Shown here: in pieces, positions 18,733 through 29,871 of the stretch
How the letters are laid out: each line of letters opens with the position of its first letter
Numbering within the stretch: position 1 is the stretch's first letter
DNA from: Cycas panzhihuaensis
Taxonomy: Eukaryota; Cycadophyta
Assembly: GCA_023213395.1 (NCBI GenBank)
Contig: CM041465.1
Span: 147,443,741 to 147,507,740 of the forward strand
Length of the DNA: 64,000 nt
Direction: 5' to 3'
Made by a program: the position numbers and the translations under genes
The notes under the pieces: model-generated
Database searches by the model: none
Told to the model about the DNA's origin: nothing
What the model saw: only the letters and a program-made list of their open reading frames with translations

Positions 18733-20754
18733 TAGTTTTTTAGTGTTGTATTACTATTTAGGAAGCTGAAAATTCACCTTTTTAGTAGGTTTTACGGGAT
18801 GTTGAGTGTTGCAGGTTGGTGTTTGTGTAGAGGCGCTCTCCTATAACGACTATTTTTCAAACATTGTCATCTGAGTGCTGTTGAGTAGACAAAACTAGTT
18901 TTTTTCTTTAAGGAGGAGCAACCACTAACAAACTGCAAATGTTTGTTTGATAAAATTTAATGGTATAATTTAATTCACAGGTTGAAGATACCTGTTCAAC
19001 ATGATTTATTTAATGTTTTTTTTCTTTGCACTGAACTTTGCAATGCTTATTGTATGAAGTTTTTTTAAATCTTGTATGCATTTGTTAATCTTTGACATGC
19101 AGATACATTAAGTGACTCTTTAGCAAGAATTTATTGCTCTATTCATTGAGCAAGTTGTACATTATTCTAACAGTGACATGTAGGTTGGATAGAAGATACA
19201 CTTTTTGCAAAGCAAATGACATGCAGGCTCAAAAACTTACATGCAAACAAATCCAATGTGTATGCACCTACAGATAGTGAGCAGTGAATAAGACCTCTAT
19301 TGAATGATGAACAAAGTACCTCCACTAAAGTGATTAATATCCTCTAAAGAAGTAACTGAAAAATAAATATGAGAAATTGATAAAGAAAATTGATTGTAGT
19401 GAAAAAGCATTGAGATGAAGGATGATTAAATGACAAGACAAATTATTGAAATACATTAAAAAGGCTTAATTTATGAACTTTATAAAGGGGTCCAAAGATA
19501 AACAAGGGTATATTCTTTATGAATATCCCAAAATGTATAAATTTTAGTTTTGAAACTTTATAAAAAAATCAAATTTTTTCAATACACAATTGCCATGCAA
19601 CCTACGCATTCACGGACGAATTGTGGTGGGTTAAAACAACAAGAATTCGATCAAACGGCCAACAAACCCTATCTGAGATAGGCACCCACCTCCTAGAGAA
19701 CCAAAAAGGCGATTAGTACTTTTAAACAATAAAAATTTTGCTCAGAAAAGTTTATACAGTCAGTAAGAGCCATACGCCCATACGATGAAGCAGAGGACCA
19801 AGTCTTTTATTTTGAATCAAACAAACTATAGAGTAGGCACCAAATCGGTCTCAAATAGTAGCACAAAGTATATCATGGGCATCAGGCAAGCACATGAAGC
19901 AAATCAAAGGAGAACAAAGTAAAATGAGTGCCCAAACAATGGAAAAAATCACATAAACAAACCCCATTGAACTTGGAATCAATATATGTTGCATGCAGAC
20001 CTGTTGCAGGGAAAATGGGGCAACATGCATGAAGTATTGACAAGAACCAAGGCTGAACCTACTCTCCATTGTAAAATTTTACTTACAGAAGGCAGATCCT
20101 GAACGTAGGAGGGAGATGATCGTTTTTGCATGCCCAATCATGAAAGATGCGACGAAACACCTAACACTGATCTATCATTTTAATACTTGACAGCCTGACA
20201 ATGTAATGGATGAGTTATTTTTGAATGAAACGACTTTATTTGTCAAAAAAAGCAATTTTTGTGGAGAGTTTAAACACCATCCACATTGGTTTTTTGAATA
20301 TTTCGTAGAGAATATTCCTTATTAAACTTTGGTTAAAATATATTTAATATTTTCTAAAGTTTAAGTGGCATTAAATTCAATTAGGTTTTGATTTGGAGTC
20401 CAACATGAACCCCCACTATTTACCAACCCCTGATCATGCATTGTTTTGGGACCCAGAGCCATTTCTAGACTATCCAAAGTCAATTTTCAGAAAGTAAATA
20501 CAAAACGGCACACAATTTTTCGAGATTTATGATCTAGCAATAGTCATATGTAGCGACTCATAACAAAATCTTGGTGAAAAATCAAATTTTTATGTTTTAT
20601 GGCATATTCCAACTACTTACAAGTAGACCGAGGCAATAAAATTGATCATACCAGCTACGTGTGTATAAAGTGATGACATTTACAACTTTTATTTTTTATT
20701 TTTATGCTTGTTTAATTATTCTTTTAATTATTATTATCTATTTGTTTGCTTAAA
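18733..20754. other. Long leader region without a recognisable gene
   Basis: About 2 kb separate the copia primer site from its gag start, far longer than a normal leader. The block around 19600-20230 is richer in G and C than its flanks and may be an insertion, but I found no target duplication or terminal repeat. No coding domain was recognised. Confidence 0.4.
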
Positions 20755-21051
20755 ATGGATTCTAGAGGAAGCATAATGGGAATTGTCAGAGAAAAACTAA
20801 TTGGTCCTAAAAATTATACAACCTGGAAACATCAAATGCATAGTGTCTTTCATCTGAATGATCTTTGAAAGTACGCTGACAATTTTGTAATGGGAAAGGA
20901 CGTTCCAAATTAGATTGAAGATAGATGATGACTTCAACACTGAGTATCAATCGAAGATGAGGATAACATTTTGATTTCTCAGCATATCAATCAGTGGCAA
21001 TGTTATTTTGAACATTAGGGACACTACTACACTGAAGCAAATGTGGGACAC
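20755..21051 (+). pseudogene. Copia Gag N-terminal fragment, cut by element IV
   Basis: The frame starts MDSRGSIMGIVREKL and continues LIGPKNYTTWKHQMHSVF, the usual copia Gag opening (a NY..W...M block). A later frame gives VILNIRDTTTLKQMWDTK, where copia Gag has its SAKEAWDTL-like block. Stops and at least one frame change are present. The coding sense ends exactly where the element IV LTR starts (21052). The downstream half was not found beyond element IV. Confidence 0.7.
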
Positions 21052-21560
21052 TAAAGGGCCTTGTTACCATTTGAAGCAATATGATATTACAGACAGCAGC
21101 TCTTGCACAATAAATCGAAGATGAGGCAAGCAAAATAAAGGACAATTGCTTTAAAAGGACAATTGAAGTCTAATAACAAGGCAACAATACTTATCTTCCA
21201 AAAGGCTGAAAAAATACTGATAAGTAGGATGAGGATAAATGCTGGAATAACTCTTACTAGTGCTACCCTCTTCGAGGCGAGGTTTCCTCCAAAAGTGCAG
21301 CCTTAAAGGCGATAGAGCAACAACCCTAAGGCTGAGATTATTGCAGTCCAAACTCAGTTATGAGATGCCTAGGAATGGGGTCAAATGACCCTATATATAG
21401 GCGATAAAATAGACATGAAAAACTCACCATCTTTAAGATGGAAGTTGGCCAAAAGGAATGTTAGAAGTTAGCCAGAATGGGAGTTACTCTTAATAGTATT
21501 AAGTCAGCCAGATTATAGGCTTTCAAGTCGGCCAAATTGGGGGTCAATTTGTTCACAACA
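21052..21560 (-). repeat. Element IV left (3') LTR
   Basis: This 509-bp LTR ends TTCACAACA next to the polypurine tract. Its first bases are TAAAGG where the right LTR has TGAAGC, so the terminal TG has mutated to TA. It contains CCTCTTCGAGGCGAGG, which recurs in the LTRs of element VII (34311), so the two families are related. Confidence 0.75.
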
Positions 21561-22106
21561 TGTCCTTTCCCTCGAAACCCTAATTTGCCCTCAAAGCATG
21601 GGTGAATTTGGGTGGCGTTGTATCCATTCTTTTGATTCCCATGTTGCATCATTTAAATCTAAAGTTTTCCACTTAGTGAGATGTTCTTTGACCTTTCTAG
21701 ACTGTAATTCTTTTGTTTGTATCTGTAAAAACCCCTATGGTTCAAAGATAATCTTCCCTTCTTCATCTAGCTTAGGGACTATTGTCTGAGGGGTTACCTT
21801 TTCCCCTACCTTCTTCTTAAGGCATGATACATGAAAGACATTATGGGTCCTGCTTCCTGGTGGTAATGCTAGTTGATAGGCCACTTCCCCAATTTTCCTG
21901 ATAACTTCATAAAGTTTGAAGAATCGAGGTGCCAATTTATGTTTGTTTGTTTGTTTCATTGATGATTGCTTGTAAGGTTGGAGTCTTAGAAAGACCCAGT
22001 CTCCTACTATGAAGCTTCTTTCAGATCTTTTGGTGTCAGCTTGTTGTTTCATTCTGTTCCTCATTATATTCAAGTTATCTTTTAAAATCCTCATTGTTTG
22101 CTTCAC
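21561..22106 (-). pseudogene. Element IV integrase C-terminus and chromodomain
   Basis: The open part reads SERSFIVGDWVFLRLQPYKQ, then APRFFKLYEVIRKIGEVAYQ and VFHVSCLKKKVGEKV, the typical GPY/F tail. After a stop it continues in the same region with SRKVKEHLTKWKTLDLNDAT followed by WESKEWI, a chromodomain. The coding sense ends at the polypurine tract. There is one clear nonsense change between the tail and the chromodomain. Confidence 0.75.
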
Positions 22107-22170
22107 TTGTTCCTATTGTTCGCATGTTGCTTGTACTTGTGATATTTTTGTTCGCGTGAGTATAAGTGGC

Positions 22171-22485
22171 TCATACTCCTATAATGCCTAAAAAGGTGTC
22201 ATTTTTTGTTGTCGTATGGTAAGTGGTGTTGTACTGCCATTCAGCCAAATGAAGCCATCTATGCCATTGAGTTTGTTTATCAGAAGAAAAGTTCCTTAAG
22301 TATCCTTCTAGGCATTTGTTGATTGCCTTTGTCTGTCCATCTGATTGTGGGTGGTAGGCTATACTCATATTTAATTTTGTTCTTGCTACTTTGAACAAAT
22401 CTTGCCAAAAATGGCTTGTGAACTTTGGATCCCGATCACTAACTATAATTTTGGGAAGCCCATGTAGATGATATATCTCCTTCAT
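22171..22485 (-). pseudogene. Element IV integrase catalytic core (part)
   Basis: The frame reads HGLPKIIVSDRDPKFTSHFW with the second catalytic Asp, then MSIAYHPQSDGQTKAINKCL. The third acidic residue, Glu in GQTE.VN, is replaced here by Lys-Ala (GQTKAIN), so the core is inactive. The first Asp should lie further upstream, near 22600, in another frame. Confidence 0.75.
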
Positions 22486-22659
22486 GTATATCTTTGTTAT
22501 TTGACTTGCTTTTGCTATTGATTGTGTGCCCCTAAAATGTGCATATTTAATTAACCTATCTACTACTACAAAGATGGCGTCTTTCCCTTTAGATTATGGG
22601 AGTCTTGTGATAAAGTCCATTGAGATTTCTTCCCCTTTTTGATACGGAATGGGTAACGA

Positions 22660-22848
22660 TTATAGCAGTCCCAGACTTTTTGTGCATTTGCTCTTGCTTA
22701 GTTGCCATGAATCGCATTCAAATACATACTTGAGGACATTTTCTTTCATTCCCTTCCAATAAAAGGAATTTTGTACCTTTCGATATGTTTTGTTTATTCC
22801 TATATGTCTTGTTGTTGGCACCAAGTGGACTTCTTCTAATATGACCAC
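22660..22848 (-). pseudogene. Element IV integrase zinc-binding domain
   Basis: The frame contains HLVPTTRHIGINKTYRKVQN, then FYWKGMKENVLKYVFECDSW. This is the H2C2 pattern before gypsy integrases (H..xxxGHxG, then C..C). The second His of the usual GHxG motif (RHIG) is present, but the second Cys of the CxxC pair is not (CDSW). The frame is short and closed by stops on both sides. Confidence 0.65.
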
Positions 22849-23462
22849 CTTTAATTTAGAAGCCGTTGGGATAAATATCTTCCCTTTCCTTAGAATTAAT
22901 TCTCCTTGTAATTCGAACTTGGAAGACTTCTGGTGCTTAATCTCTTCTAATATCTTCTGCGAAGGTGGATTGATCTTATATTCCTTGATTAATTCTTGAC
23001 CCCAGCTGGGTATGGCTACCGATATTGCTTTAGCGAAACTTCTTTGTTGTTGTCCTCAGGTAGTCTTGAGATAGCATTTGCAATGACATTCTCTTTACCC
23101 TTCTTATATACTATATTGAAATCAAAGGTTTGGAGCTTGCTAACCCATTTTTATTGGTCGTCAAACAGTGTCTTTTGATTCAAGAAATATTTGAGAGTGT
23201 CATGATCCATTCAAACTATAAACTTGTTCCCTAATAAGTACTGCCGCCATTAGTGTGTGGCATGCATGATCGCCAACATTTCTTTGTCATAAATAGGTTT
23301 TAGCTTCTCCCTATTATTTAATTTCCTGCTTTCATAGGCAATTGGTCATTCGTTTTGAATCAGGACTGCCCCTATTCCGAAGTGTCGCATTCTAAAATGA
23401 ACGGTTGTGAGAAATCAGGTGTTGCTAGAACTGGAGTTGTGACCATCATCTTCTTAAGTTCT

Positions 23463-24142
23463 TCAAAAGCACTTTCTGCTCATGGATTCCATACAAAAGC
23501 GTCCTTTTTTGTAAGGTCCATTAATGGGGGTGCTATGTGGGCATATCCTTTTATGAATTTTCGAAGAAATCCTACTGTTCCTAGGAAACTCCTTACTCCT
23601 GTCATATTTTTTAGTACTGGCCAATTTATGATAACTTGAATCTTCTTCGAATCTATTTTTATTCTTTCTTTTGTGATAATGTGGCCTAAATATTCCAGTT
23701 CTTTTTTCCCAGATGTGCATTTCTTCTGATTTACGTAGAATTGATTGATTTGTAGGATTCATAGTATTGCTTTGATATGGTCTAGATGCTCCTCCCATGT
23801 TTTACTATAGATCAAAATGTTGTCAAAAAACATTAGCACAAATTTTCACAAAAATGGTTTGAGGATTGAATTCATAGTCCTTTGAAAAGTTGTTGGGGCA
23901 TTCATTAGCCCAAATGGCATGACTTTGATCTTAAATAGTCGCTTGTGCGTACGAAAAGTTGTTTTGTATATATTTTTCTCTCTAATGCGAATCTGATAAT
24001 ATTCTGATCGTAGGTTGATTTTTGTAAAATACCATGCTTCGTGTATTTCGTCTAATAAATCGTCTATCCATGGAATAGGATAACGATTCTTTACTATTAA
24101 TTTGTTCAACCCTCGGTAATCAACACATCCGATATAATCCAT
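23463..24142 (-). pseudogene. Element IV reverse transcriptase and tether
   Basis: The upstream frame gives CVDYRGLNKLIVKNRYPIPW, TKINLRSEYYQ and [19 protein letters not shown]. Another frame gives FFDNILIYS, KCTSGKKELEYLGHIITKE and VRSFLGTVGFLRKFIKGYAH. Motif A has Asn for the catalytic Asp (KINL for KIDL), and the FFDD motif is FFDN. Both are GAT-to-AAT type changes on the coding strand. RT is therefore dead at two catalytic positions as well as being frameshifted. Confidence 0.8.
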
Positions 24143-24639
24143 CCCTTTTGGGATTGACTACAACCAGTGATGCAAATGGGATTGAACTAGTTGCGATATA
24201 TCCTTGACTTAATAATTCCCTTGTGATTTTTTCAATTTCTCTCTTCAAATGATAAGGATGTCTGTAGGGCCTGATATTTACTGGGGTCGCTCTAGGTACA
24301 AGCTCAATCGAATGCTGACAATCCCATTGCGATGGATCCCTTTGGGTTCTTCAAATACTACTTTGTGCTCATCTATGATCTTTTGCACCTCAGTTGGTAG
24401 GTCTTCTATTGCTATCTTGTAACATGTTAGTATGTATGTAGACGAATTCTTCTTCAATATCTTTTCCATGCGATGCAAGGATATCAATTATACTGGAGGT
24501 GTGGTCAATGCTTGTAATATGTATTTGTGCCCTTTCTGACAGAAGCACATGAATAAGGACATATAGTTGGTAACTATATTTCCCAAGGTCTGTAACCACT
24601 GAATTCCTAAGACTGCGTCTACTCCTCCTATAGGCATCA

Positions 24640-24850
24640 CGAACATACATGTATTTACTGAATAGTCTCCTATTTGAAATTTAACCTTCTAACAGTAACC
24701 TCCATAAGGAGTAGTTTTCCTATTTGCGATGGATACTTGAAATGTATTTAAAGGTTGTATTTTTAATCCTAGATTTTGTGTTATGGCCTTGTTAATGAAG
24801 TTGTGAGTGTTGTTGCTATCCACAAGTACTGCAACTAGAGCTCCTTTGAT
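24640..24850 (-). pseudogene. Element IV aspartic protease
   Basis: The minus strand reads GALVAVLVDSNNTHNFINKA, the place of the DSGSTHNFI active site; the Gly after Asp-Ser is Asn. It continues LGLKIQPLNTFQVSIANRK and, after a stop, GGVDAVLGIQWLQTLG, the usual C-terminal block. Pattern and order match element VII (37530-37835), which supports a common family. Confidence 0.75.
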
Positions 24851-25069
24851 CATCCCTTAGAATCTAAGGGTTTGAGGTGTAATGCTTTGTCTTGTTATGG
24901 CTTGTAGCGAAATTTGGGCATTCTCAGTATCAACTTCTAAAAGTTCATCTACTTGTGCTTCCTCTTCTTAGATCTGATTTACTTCTTCTTGTTCTTCGTC
25001 TGGTATTTCCACTTCGTCATTATTGATTATAAACACCTTCTTCATTGGGCATTAATGTTCTTTATTCCA

Positions 25070-26130
25070 CTTCCCTTCACATTTGAAGTAGGTCCCCTTT
25101 TTGAGATGTTTGACTCTGCTTGTTTCATTTGTATCTTTTATTGCTACTAGTGGGTCTACTTTTGTGCCTGATTTGGCCCAATTTGGATTCGATCCCTGTT
25201 GCTGTTATGATTTAGTTTTGCGTGTATAGATGGGTATGTTCTCTCTAAATTTTGCTTCTACGTTCCTATCATATCGGATTGCCTCATGAATGTTTGAGGG
25301 TTTCATATTCTTAATGCGAATTTGATTGTCCCCTTTAATCTATTGATGTAAGTTTCTATGATGTATTCAGCTGGTATTCTTTTTGGTATTAAACATTGAA
25401 GCATCTGGAATTGCTCGATGTATTCTTAGGATGTTCTGTTTCGTTGTAATCTTGTTAATTGACTGAAGTAGTCGGTATTCCAAGAATCTTTGTACTATTT
25501 TATTAGTCATGCCTTTAGATAGTCCCATGATTCTGGGTGGCCCAGATTGTTCTTTCGCCACCAATAAAACCATTCTAACGCCCTTCCATACAAGTGTAGA
25601 GATGTTCTTATCTGATAGTTCATACACTTGGAAGTATGTTTCCATTTATAATAACCAACTCTGAATGTTCCTTGTTCTTTTTGGATCAAAATTTTCTAAT
25701 GTAAATTTGGTTCCTCTAAGACCATGATCTAATTGGGAACTCTTTTGATTCCATCATTCGTAGGTAAAACCCTTGAATTTCCTTAAATTCCTTTGTTGTT
25801 CATTCCCTTGGTTATCTTGATTTGGGAATTCTTGGTTGATTTCTTCCATGTCTTGGTGTTTCTCTACTACTGGCTCTCCCTCTTGTAGGTCCAATCTCCT
25901 GTTTAAAGTTTTGAACGAAGCCTAGAGGCTTTTCATGGAAATGATAAGCTTGGATGACAAATGGGATAATACTTCTTCAATCCTACTTCCTTCTTCTTTT
26001 GCTATTGTTGCTTGGTGGTTCACCATATTATTGGAGACAAGACTTTGTCTTGATTTTAATTCTATCCCTTGGGGGGAGAAAAAATTGGGCTAAATTTTTA
26101 TACATTATCTTCGAATTCCCGCTTTGAAAT
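25070..26130 (-). pseudogene. Element IV Gag remnant
   Basis: Minus-strand frames give ETYFQVYELSDKNISTLVWK and GRALEWFYWWRKNN, the capsid pattern in which a WY/WF pair follows a small helix, and pieces of the region before the zinc knuckle. The knuckle itself is hard to see. The reading frame is broken many times, so I give only the approximate extent between primer site and protease. Confidence 0.5.
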
Positions 26131-26133
26131 GAA

Positions 26134-26145
26134 GCTCTGATACCG
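26134..26145 (-). promoter_or_regulatory. Element IV primer-binding site
   Basis: The minus strand reads CGGTATCAGAGC, eleven of twelve matches to the initiator-Met tRNA site, two bases from the LTR starting at 26148. It identifies the right LTR as the 5' LTR. Confidence 0.8.
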
Positions 26146-26147
26146 CT

Positions 26148-26309
26148 TGAAGCGCCTTGTTACCACTTGAAGCAATCTGATATTATAGACAGTAACTCTT
26201 GCACAATAAATTAAAGATGAGGCAAGCAAAATAAAGGAGAATCGCTTCAAAAGGACAGTTGAAGTCTAATAACAAGGTAGCAATACTTATTTTCCAAAAG
26301 GCTGAAAAT
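26148..26309 (-). repeat. Element IV right (5') LTR, truncated
   Basis: This matches 21052-21215 of the left LTR with several substitutions. After CCAAAAGGCTGAAAA it changes to unrelated AT-rich DNA. The remaining 350 bp of the LTR and the expected downstream half of the copia gag are missing, which points to a deletion or an unrecognised insertion at 26309. Confidence 0.75.
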
Positions 26310-27076
26310 CCTGCCATTATATTTTTATTTTTTATAAAGTTTAAAAATTTTAGGTTATTAAAATTAGCATATTCAAAGAGTATTATATTTTTGATAAAGG
26401 TCTCTAACCTAAAGTTTGTCATTTTATTTTTTTTAATCATTTTTAAACCATTTTAGGCCTATTTTTTAATCAGTTTTAGGCAATTTTTTAGTTTTTTAAG
26501 GCATTTTTTTTGTTTTTACTGCTTAAAACATATAATTTTTAATTTTTAATCACAATAAATCTTTTAAAAAATTCAAAACATAGAAAAGATAAATACCTGA
26601 ATTAACCACCCTTATACCATCCTTGCAAAAGCAATGGTTAGGACCCTTAAAGCTACCACTTTGCACACACTAGTGGTCTTTTTCGAATTTTGCGAATTTT
26701 AAAAGAAGCCATTAACTATTAGGTGTATTTAGTGCCAGGCTGAGGTGTTATACCCCAAAACCTTGGAGTTTGGAGACCATGCTATACTCAAAGGGGGTGA
26801 GTGCCTTGGTTGTTAAGTGTGCCCTTAGACAAGGATCTATCGTTCAAGTTGTAAATCTGACGCAAGTGGGTCAACGATGTCGGGGGGGCAGTCGAGCCTT
26901 CTGTAGAACCCGCATACCTTCAGGTATATTGGGTCCCCAAGCTACCACTTGTGAGCAGGTACACCATCCGACAGAATTGTCTCAACTACCAAGGGCTATT
27001 AGGATTAGAGACGCTGAGACATAGATCCTAGTTGAGCATACATTTTCAAGTAGATAGGACACATATTTCAGACATC
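26310..27076. other. Unassigned DNA with a SINE-like stretch
   Basis: 26310-26740 is very AT-rich and featureless. From about 26740 to 26960 the sequence is GC-richer and contains AAGGGGGTGAGTGCCTTGG followed by CGTTCAAGTTG. This is loosely like the A and B boxes of a tRNA-derived promoter, so a SINE is possible but unproven. An 84-codon frame here (26770-27024) has no domain I know. Confidence 0.3.
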
Positions 27077-28192
27077 ATGGCACTTATTATGGTTACAAGT
27101 AGTACAATTAAACATTTTGGCAGTGATAATTTCTTGGCTTAGAAGAAACACTTCAAGAACATATTGATAATAAACAAACTTTGGCCTTATGTTTCTAAAA
27201 AAATTCCTATGCCAGTTGCCACCTAATGATCCTCAGAATCTCATTCCTCATGATCATGAGGTTGTAGTTGACTTTCAAGAGTTTGATGAAGTTGCCCTTT
27301 CCTTTTTACACCTATTTTGTGAAGATAATGTCGACCAAAACATTGAACTAGCCCCTACCTCTGTTGATGCTTGAAATATCATTTGTGTGCTCCATGAGAG
27401 GAAGGACAATGCCAGGGCAATGATGCTCAAAGCCCAGCTTTACTCTATTTCATTTGCAGGATCTATAACAACTCATTTGTCCTAAATCAAAGTGATTAAG
27501 AATTAGTTGACAGTGATGGGTCAACCAATAGATGACAATGATCTTGTATCCTACATAGTTAATGTTTTGCCACTTGGAAATAATTCCCTCATATCCAATT
27601 TGTCACATATAAATTGACTTGCCACTATTGACTTCAACACATTTGAGGGTCTACTGCTGCAAGAAGAATGCATTCAAAACCAATCTGGGAATCTAGGTGC
27701 TTCCTCTTCTATACCAACATTTACAACCTATCATAGAGGAAGACAACAACATCCATAATTGTCCCATCAATTTAGTTCAATTAATTTGAACTAGCAACCT
27801 TATAATAGCCATATCAGCCACATTAGCCTTGACCACCATACAATCCTCAAGTTGTTTGTTACTATTGTGGCAAACTTGGACATGTAGCACCTGATTATAG
27901 AAAAAAGAGAGTTGACCTTTAACAACAATAGTCTTAGAACCACCTTGTCATGTGGGGTAATCAGAATCATGGACACATAAATTATCAAGGACCACAAAGG
28001 CAAAATCAATCTAATTATCAGGGACTAAGGATTCAAAATCAAAATGCTCCTCAAATGAACCAGCAAAATAAGAATCACGACCAAAGACAGAATCAAGGAG
28101 GCCACATGGTTGACTCTCAAAATTTTTTCTTTGCTACTTTATCAACTCAAGATTTTAACATATCTCAGTTGATAGATTCAGGTGCCTCTTAG
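27077..28192 (+). pseudogene. Element V copia Gag, zinc knuckle and protease start
   Basis: Gag starts MALIMVTSSTIKHFGSDNF and has LA, stop, KKHFKNILIINKLWP, where the stop sits at the usual Trp codon. Further on it reads VMGQPIDDNDLVSYIVNVLP and FEGLLLQEECIQNQ. The zinc knuckle is CYYCGKLGHVAPDY, with the last Cys replaced by Tyr. A Gln- and Asn-rich spacer follows, then the protease active site SQLIDSGAS, stop, HMTDSKELL. Asp-Ser-Gly is kept, but the following Gln or His codon is a stop. Several frames are involved. Confidence 0.7.
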
Positions 28193-28416
28193 CATATGAC
28201 TGATTCAAAAGAACTTCTCACTGATACAAGACCAATTTAAGATCAATCAATCATTTTTGGAGATGATGTTGTCTAGAGGTCACCAAGATTGGCAATGTTC
28301 CTATTTCGTTGAAAATTTGAGATACTCCACATCATCTCAACAATGTTCTCTATGTACCTAGCATGATACGTAACCTATTATCTATTAACTAGATAAATAA
28401 GCAAAACTTTGATGTT

Positions 28417-29142
28417 TTGTTTAGTCATCTTGAAAAATGCCTGATTATAGATCTAAATGGCAACCTAATTGCCTCAAGATATGAAGATCAGGGACTATAC
28501 AAGCTTGATGCAGTAACTAGACCTTTGATCCATTCATATGAGTTTGGTTCTTGTAGCAATTTAGTTTCCACTTCTAATCCTTCTACTTCAACTTCAGATT
28601 CAGATGAGCAATTTGCTTCAAAAGCATTTGTTTCTCCTAGACTCCCAAAAGACCAGTTATCGCATCAACACCTAGATCACTTGAACATGAACAACCTTCA
28701 TTTGCTTTATAAACTGAATATGGTACATGGTATATTGAATATAAAGCAAATTAAATGTATTTGTGAGGCCTATGTTATGGGCAAATATCATCAAGCTTTA
28801 TTTAGGTTAGATGGAAGAGTCAAGTGTGTCAAGGAACCTTTAGGCCTAGTACATTCAGATATCTGTGGGCCCATGTCACAAACATCCTTTGGAGGCTGCC
28901 ATTATTTGATTACATTCACTGATGATTGTTCTAGAAAAGTATGGGTCTATTTTCTGATGCAGAAATCAGAAGCCTTTAATAAGTTTAAAGAATCTAAGCA
29001 TGGCATTGAACTTGAATCTAGAAAGTCACTCAAAATCCTTCGTTGTGATAACGGAGGTGAATATACATCAAATGAATTCACCAAATTCTATAAGGATAAT
29101 GGCATCAAACAACAATTTTCTGCCCCATATACACCTCAGTAA
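28417..29142 (+). pseudogene. Element V copia GAG-pre-integrase and integrase core
   Basis: The 241-residue frame includes LSHQHLDHLNMNNLHLLYKL (the H..C zinc region before integrase), then GLVHSDICGPM with the first catalytic Asp, ITFTDDCSRKVWVYF, and LRCDNGGEYTSNEF with the second. A TAA stop follows TPQ; the sense continues NEVVEKMNWTL, which carries the Glu of the triad. Typical copia elements read Gln-Asn at that point, so the stop is a single change. Integrase inserts copia cDNA. Confidence 0.8.
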
Positions 29143-29160
29143 AATGAAGTTGTCGAGAAA

Positions 29161-29801
29161 ATGAATTGGACCTTAGTCAGCAAAGGCAAAGCCATGCTTG
29201 CCACAAAAAAATTGGGACTTCAATTTTGGGATGAAGCCCTTCATACAACCACTTATCTCACAAACATAATTCCAACCAAGGCAGTGTTGAGCTTAACTCC
29301 TGAGGAGGCTTGGTTAGGTCAAAAGCCCACAGTCTCACAATTGCGCACTTTTAGTTGTACAACATACATGCTCATACCAAAAGTACAAAGGAAAAAGCTA
29401 GATGATAAAAGCAGGAAATGCGTCTTTATTGGTTATCAACCTAGCTATAAAGCATACAAATTATATGATCCTGCCACCAAGCAAATGTATACATCTCAGG
29501 ATGTTATTTTTTAGAAGAGAACACAGATTTGGATATCACACAAATCTTATTCTTTGACGATCAATCTGAAAATGCACATGTTGCTCCTCCTACTCCACAA
29601 AATGTTCCTACAGAACAAATGCCTCCTGCATTAACATACACTCTTGGCACATCATCTATACCACCTGCCTCTATATCTACATCTACTCCAATCAATCTTT
29701 CAAAAGACATCCAAGATGAGGCTACTTTAAAGCGGCTGCCCAAATGGTATATGGAGACAATCTCTTCTACTTCTTCACCACCTAAACAAGCTAAGAGGTA
29801 G
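29161..29801 (+). pseudogene. Element V copia integrase C-terminal region and linker
   Basis: The first frame (29161-29514) has WDEALHTTTYLTNIIPTKAV, TPEEAWLGQKPTVSQLRTFS and KCVFIGYQPSYKAYKLYDPA, all standard copia post-integrase motifs. A stop after YTSQDVIF is followed by a second frame, a Pro-, Thr- and Ser-rich linker, up to KQAKR. No domain is expected in the linker. Confidence 0.75.
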
Positions 29802-29871
29802 TCAAAATATAGGTCATCCACCAACTTCGCCTTAATGGCAGAAGTGTTGTCAACCTCTAAACCAACTACTT

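Larger units (their letters stand above)
21052..26309 (-). mobile_element. Element IV: chromodomain Ty3/gypsy, right LTR truncated
   Basis: The left (3') LTR spans 21052-21560 and the right (5') LTR starts at 26148. They share about 160 bp (GCCTTGTTACCA onward, through CCAAAAGGCTGAAAA), after which the right copy departs at 26309. A primer site (CGGTATCAGAGC on the minus strand, 26134-26145) lies inside the right LTR. A polypurine tract (complement of 21561-21577, GAGGGAAAGGACA) lies inside the left LTR. Gag, protease, RT, RNase H, integrase and chromodomain pieces occur between them in that order, all with stops. Confidence 0.8.

Noticed and set aside
29561-29824. Minus-strand frame opposite the copia linker
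   Set aside because: Shadow of the low-complexity Pro/Thr/Ser linker on the plus strand.
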